The position numbers and the translations under genes are program-made. Positions 6,024-7,203 of a stretch of DNA of 7,203 nucleotides are shown piece by piece. The DNA is from Ekhidna sp. GTDB taxonomy: Bacteria; Bacteroidota; Bacteroidia; Cytophagales; Cyclobacteriaceae. Positions within the stretch are counted from its first letter, which is position 1, and each line of letters opens with the position of its first letter. The DNA is taken from assembly GCA_028821635.1 (NCBI GenBank), contig JAPPDO010000421.1, forward strand, positions 7,074 to 14,276. The letters are read 5' to 3'. The notes under the pieces are model-generated. The model had not been told where the DNA came from, did not search any database, and saw only the letters and a program-made list of their open reading frames with translations.

Positions 6024-7043
6024 CTAAACTCCTCTCTCAATGGCTAACTCGATCAATTGATCAATAAGATCGCCGTAACTAAGCCCCTCCTGCTCCCATA
6101 ATTTTGGATACATGCTTATACTCGTAAAACCGGGTATCGTATTCACCTCATTCACGAGGACCTCTCCCTCTCCGGTTAAAAACATATCTACCCTTGACAT
6201 TCCCTGACATTCTAGCGTTCGGTAAGTTTTAATCGCTGTCTCTTTCAATAAGGATAGGTACTTCGGGTCAATTTTGGCAGGGATGATAATTTCGGCCCGA
6301 GAGCCAGCCGCATATTTCTCATCATACGAATAGAAGCCCACCGATCGCACTTCGCCCACCCCCGTAGCTTTTGGATTTTTGTTCCCCAGCACTGCACATT
6401 CAACCTCTCTGCCAATAACGGACTTCTCTACTAGAACTTTGCTGTCGTATTTGAAAGCCTTATTGATGGCATTTCCCCAAGTGTCTTCATTATCTACTCG
6501 ATTCACACCAACCGAAGACCCCATATTCGCAGGCTTGACATATACTACCGGGCCTAGTTTTTTCCTGACCTCCTCATACACAAGGTCATTACGGGAACGA
6601 ATGGTAATCCAGTCAGCTACTTTGATGTTAGCTTCTCTCAGGAGCCGCTTAGTTGCATCCTTGTCCATGCAGACCGATGAGGAGAGAACATCCGAGCCCA
6701 CGAAGGGTATCCTCAACAGCTTCAACATCCCCTGTATAGCGCCATCTTCTCCATTCGGGCCGTGCAAGACCGGAAATGCGGCATCAAAATAACCGAGTGA
6801 TTCTCCACGATGCCATAAGCAGTCGGTATAGCCCGGACGAACTGCTATAGATTTCCCATTTACCCCTACTTCATCCCTTAGCTCCGACTCATCAAGTAGT
6901 TCCCATACTCCTTCCCGGCTTATGCCAATCAGTGTGACTGAATACTTTTCTCTGTCCATTGCTCGGAGAATATTTTTGCAGGATCGAATGGAAATAGGGT
7001 GCTCAGGAGACTGCCCACCGCATAAAACAAGGATACGCTTCAC
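6024..7043 (-). CDS. ddl: D-alanine--D-alanine ligase
   Basis: Cytoplasmic ATP-grasp enzyme joining two D-Ala for the peptidoglycan stem peptide. All 339 residues are present. Motifs: GGQSPEHPIS near the N-terminus (Glu14 equals E. coli DdlB Glu15, binding the first D-Ala); LHGPNGEDG (93-101); VKPANMGSSVG (Lys170 and Ser176 equal DdlB Lys144 and Ser150); the omega loop FYSYDEKY with Lys243 and Tyr244 (equal to Lys215/Tyr216, Tyr favouring D-Ala over D-lactate); SRVDMF (Arg284, Asp286); and NEVNTIPGFTS (Glu299, Asn301). Length is between DdlB (306) and DdlA (364). The start is a GTG with a stop codon (TGA, 7056-7058) in frame just upstream, so no longer form is possible. It follows another minus-strand gene after 8 nt, and its stop is one base from the OMP stop (convergent). 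Pro16 replaces the usual Glu of the GGxSxEHE motif, a residue not directly catalytic. Confidence 0.97.
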   Translation of the reverse strand: MKRILVLCGGQSPEHPISIRSCKNILRAMDREKYSVTLIGISREGVWELLDESELRDEVGVNGKSIAVRPGYTDCLWHRGESLGYFDAAFPVLHGPNGEDGAIQGMLKLLRIPFVGSDVLSSSVCMDKDATKRLLREANIKVADWITIRSRNDLVYEEVRKKLGPVVYVKPANMGSSVGVNRVDNEDTWGNAINKAFKYDSKVLVEKSVIGREVECAVLGNKNPKATGVGEVRSVGFYSYDEKYAAGSRAEIIIPAKIDPKYLSLLKETAIKTYRTLECQGMSRVDMFLTGEGEVLVNEVNTIPGFTSISMYPKLWEQEGLSYGDLIDQLIELAIERGV

Positions 7044-7051
7044 ACTAACTA

Positions 7052-7203
7052 TTAATCAATTTCTCTTAATTCAAAATCTTCCCCTTTGCCATACTTTATC
7101 AGGTCGCTCATAAGGTACTCCTCCATTGAAAAAATATCTTTCAACCTGAACTCATTTTTGGAGAGCACCTCTTTCAGGATAAATTCCGATCGCTCGCCAT
7201 AAT
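7052..7203 (-). CDS. Unidentified protein, C-terminal 49 residues (5'-partial)
   Basis: The minus-strand frame enters from the right window edge and ends with TAA at 7054-7052. The 49 visible residues are charged and probably helical, beginning YGERSEFILKEVL and ending with an acidic tail EDFELREID. I see no diagnostic motif and cannot name it. It ends 8 nt before the ddl GTG, so the two are very likely cotranscribed and ddl is not first in its operon. Composition and codon use look like native chromosomal genes. Confidence 0.75.
   Translation of the reverse strand, partial: YGERSEFILKEVLSKNEFRLKDIFSMEEYLMSDLIKYGKGEDFELREID

Noticed and set aside
6379..6792. Plus-strand open frame of 137 codons inside ddl.
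   Set aside because: Antisense shadow of ddl, Ser/Thr/Leu-rich as expected from the reverse strand, with no motif.
1..7203. CRISPR array, tRNA or rRNA genes, and a transposase gene.
   Set aside because: No regularly spaced repeats, no cloverleaf-like or conserved rRNA segments, and no transposase reading frame seen on either strand.

Overview
The window looks like a chromosomal segment from a Bacteroidota bacterium, probably of the Cytophagales/Flammeovirgaceae type (inference). Three things point there: a lipoprotein plus outer-membrane protein pair resembling the Bacteroidota-specific DUF6452/DUF6048 pair, matches to the Bacteroidota -7 promoter element TAnnTTTG in front of two genes, and generally weak Shine-Dalgarno sequences.

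Layout. (1) 1-1487, plus strand: the C-terminal two thirds of the replication-restart helicase PriA; its N-terminus lies outside the window. (2) 1488-1885: about 400 bp without a credible gene, but with two strong hairpins and the look of a dispersed repeat or decayed mobile-element end. (3) 1886-3290, minus strand: three tightly overlapping genes, in transcription order a 5'-truncated sdpA, an intact sdpB-like HTTM membrane protein and a half-size SdpI-like immunity protein. No sdpC toxin gene is visible. (4) 3387-4367, plus strand, divergent from the sdp remnant: a stand-alone Mrr-type restriction endonuclease with an extra N-terminal domain. (5) 4368-4599: intergenic, with a candidate promoter. 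(6) 4600-6022, plus strand: a coiled-coil lipoprotein and a beta-barrel-like outer-membrane protein whose reading frames overlap by 32 nt. (7) 6024-7203, minus strand: D-alanine--D-alanine ligase (ddl), preceded after 8 nt by the last 49 codons of an unidentified gene.

The flanks (priA, the lipoprotein/OMP pair, ddl) are core genes of moderate GC. The middle (about 1.86-4.42 kb) is visibly AT-richer and carries accessory functions: a peptide-toxin maturation/immunity remnant and a DNA-targeting nuclease. The two edges of this AT-rich block carry imperfect inverted copies of the same roughly 33-nt sequence (1849-1881 and 4417-4449; core identical at 12 of 13 positions). This suggests that the block is an inserted or repeat-bracketed conflict module.

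The most interesting points are the broken Sdp toxin system that keeps SdpB and SdpI, the inverted flanking copies, and the two-domain Mrr-like nuclease. Functions are read from motifs recognised by eye; no database search was run.
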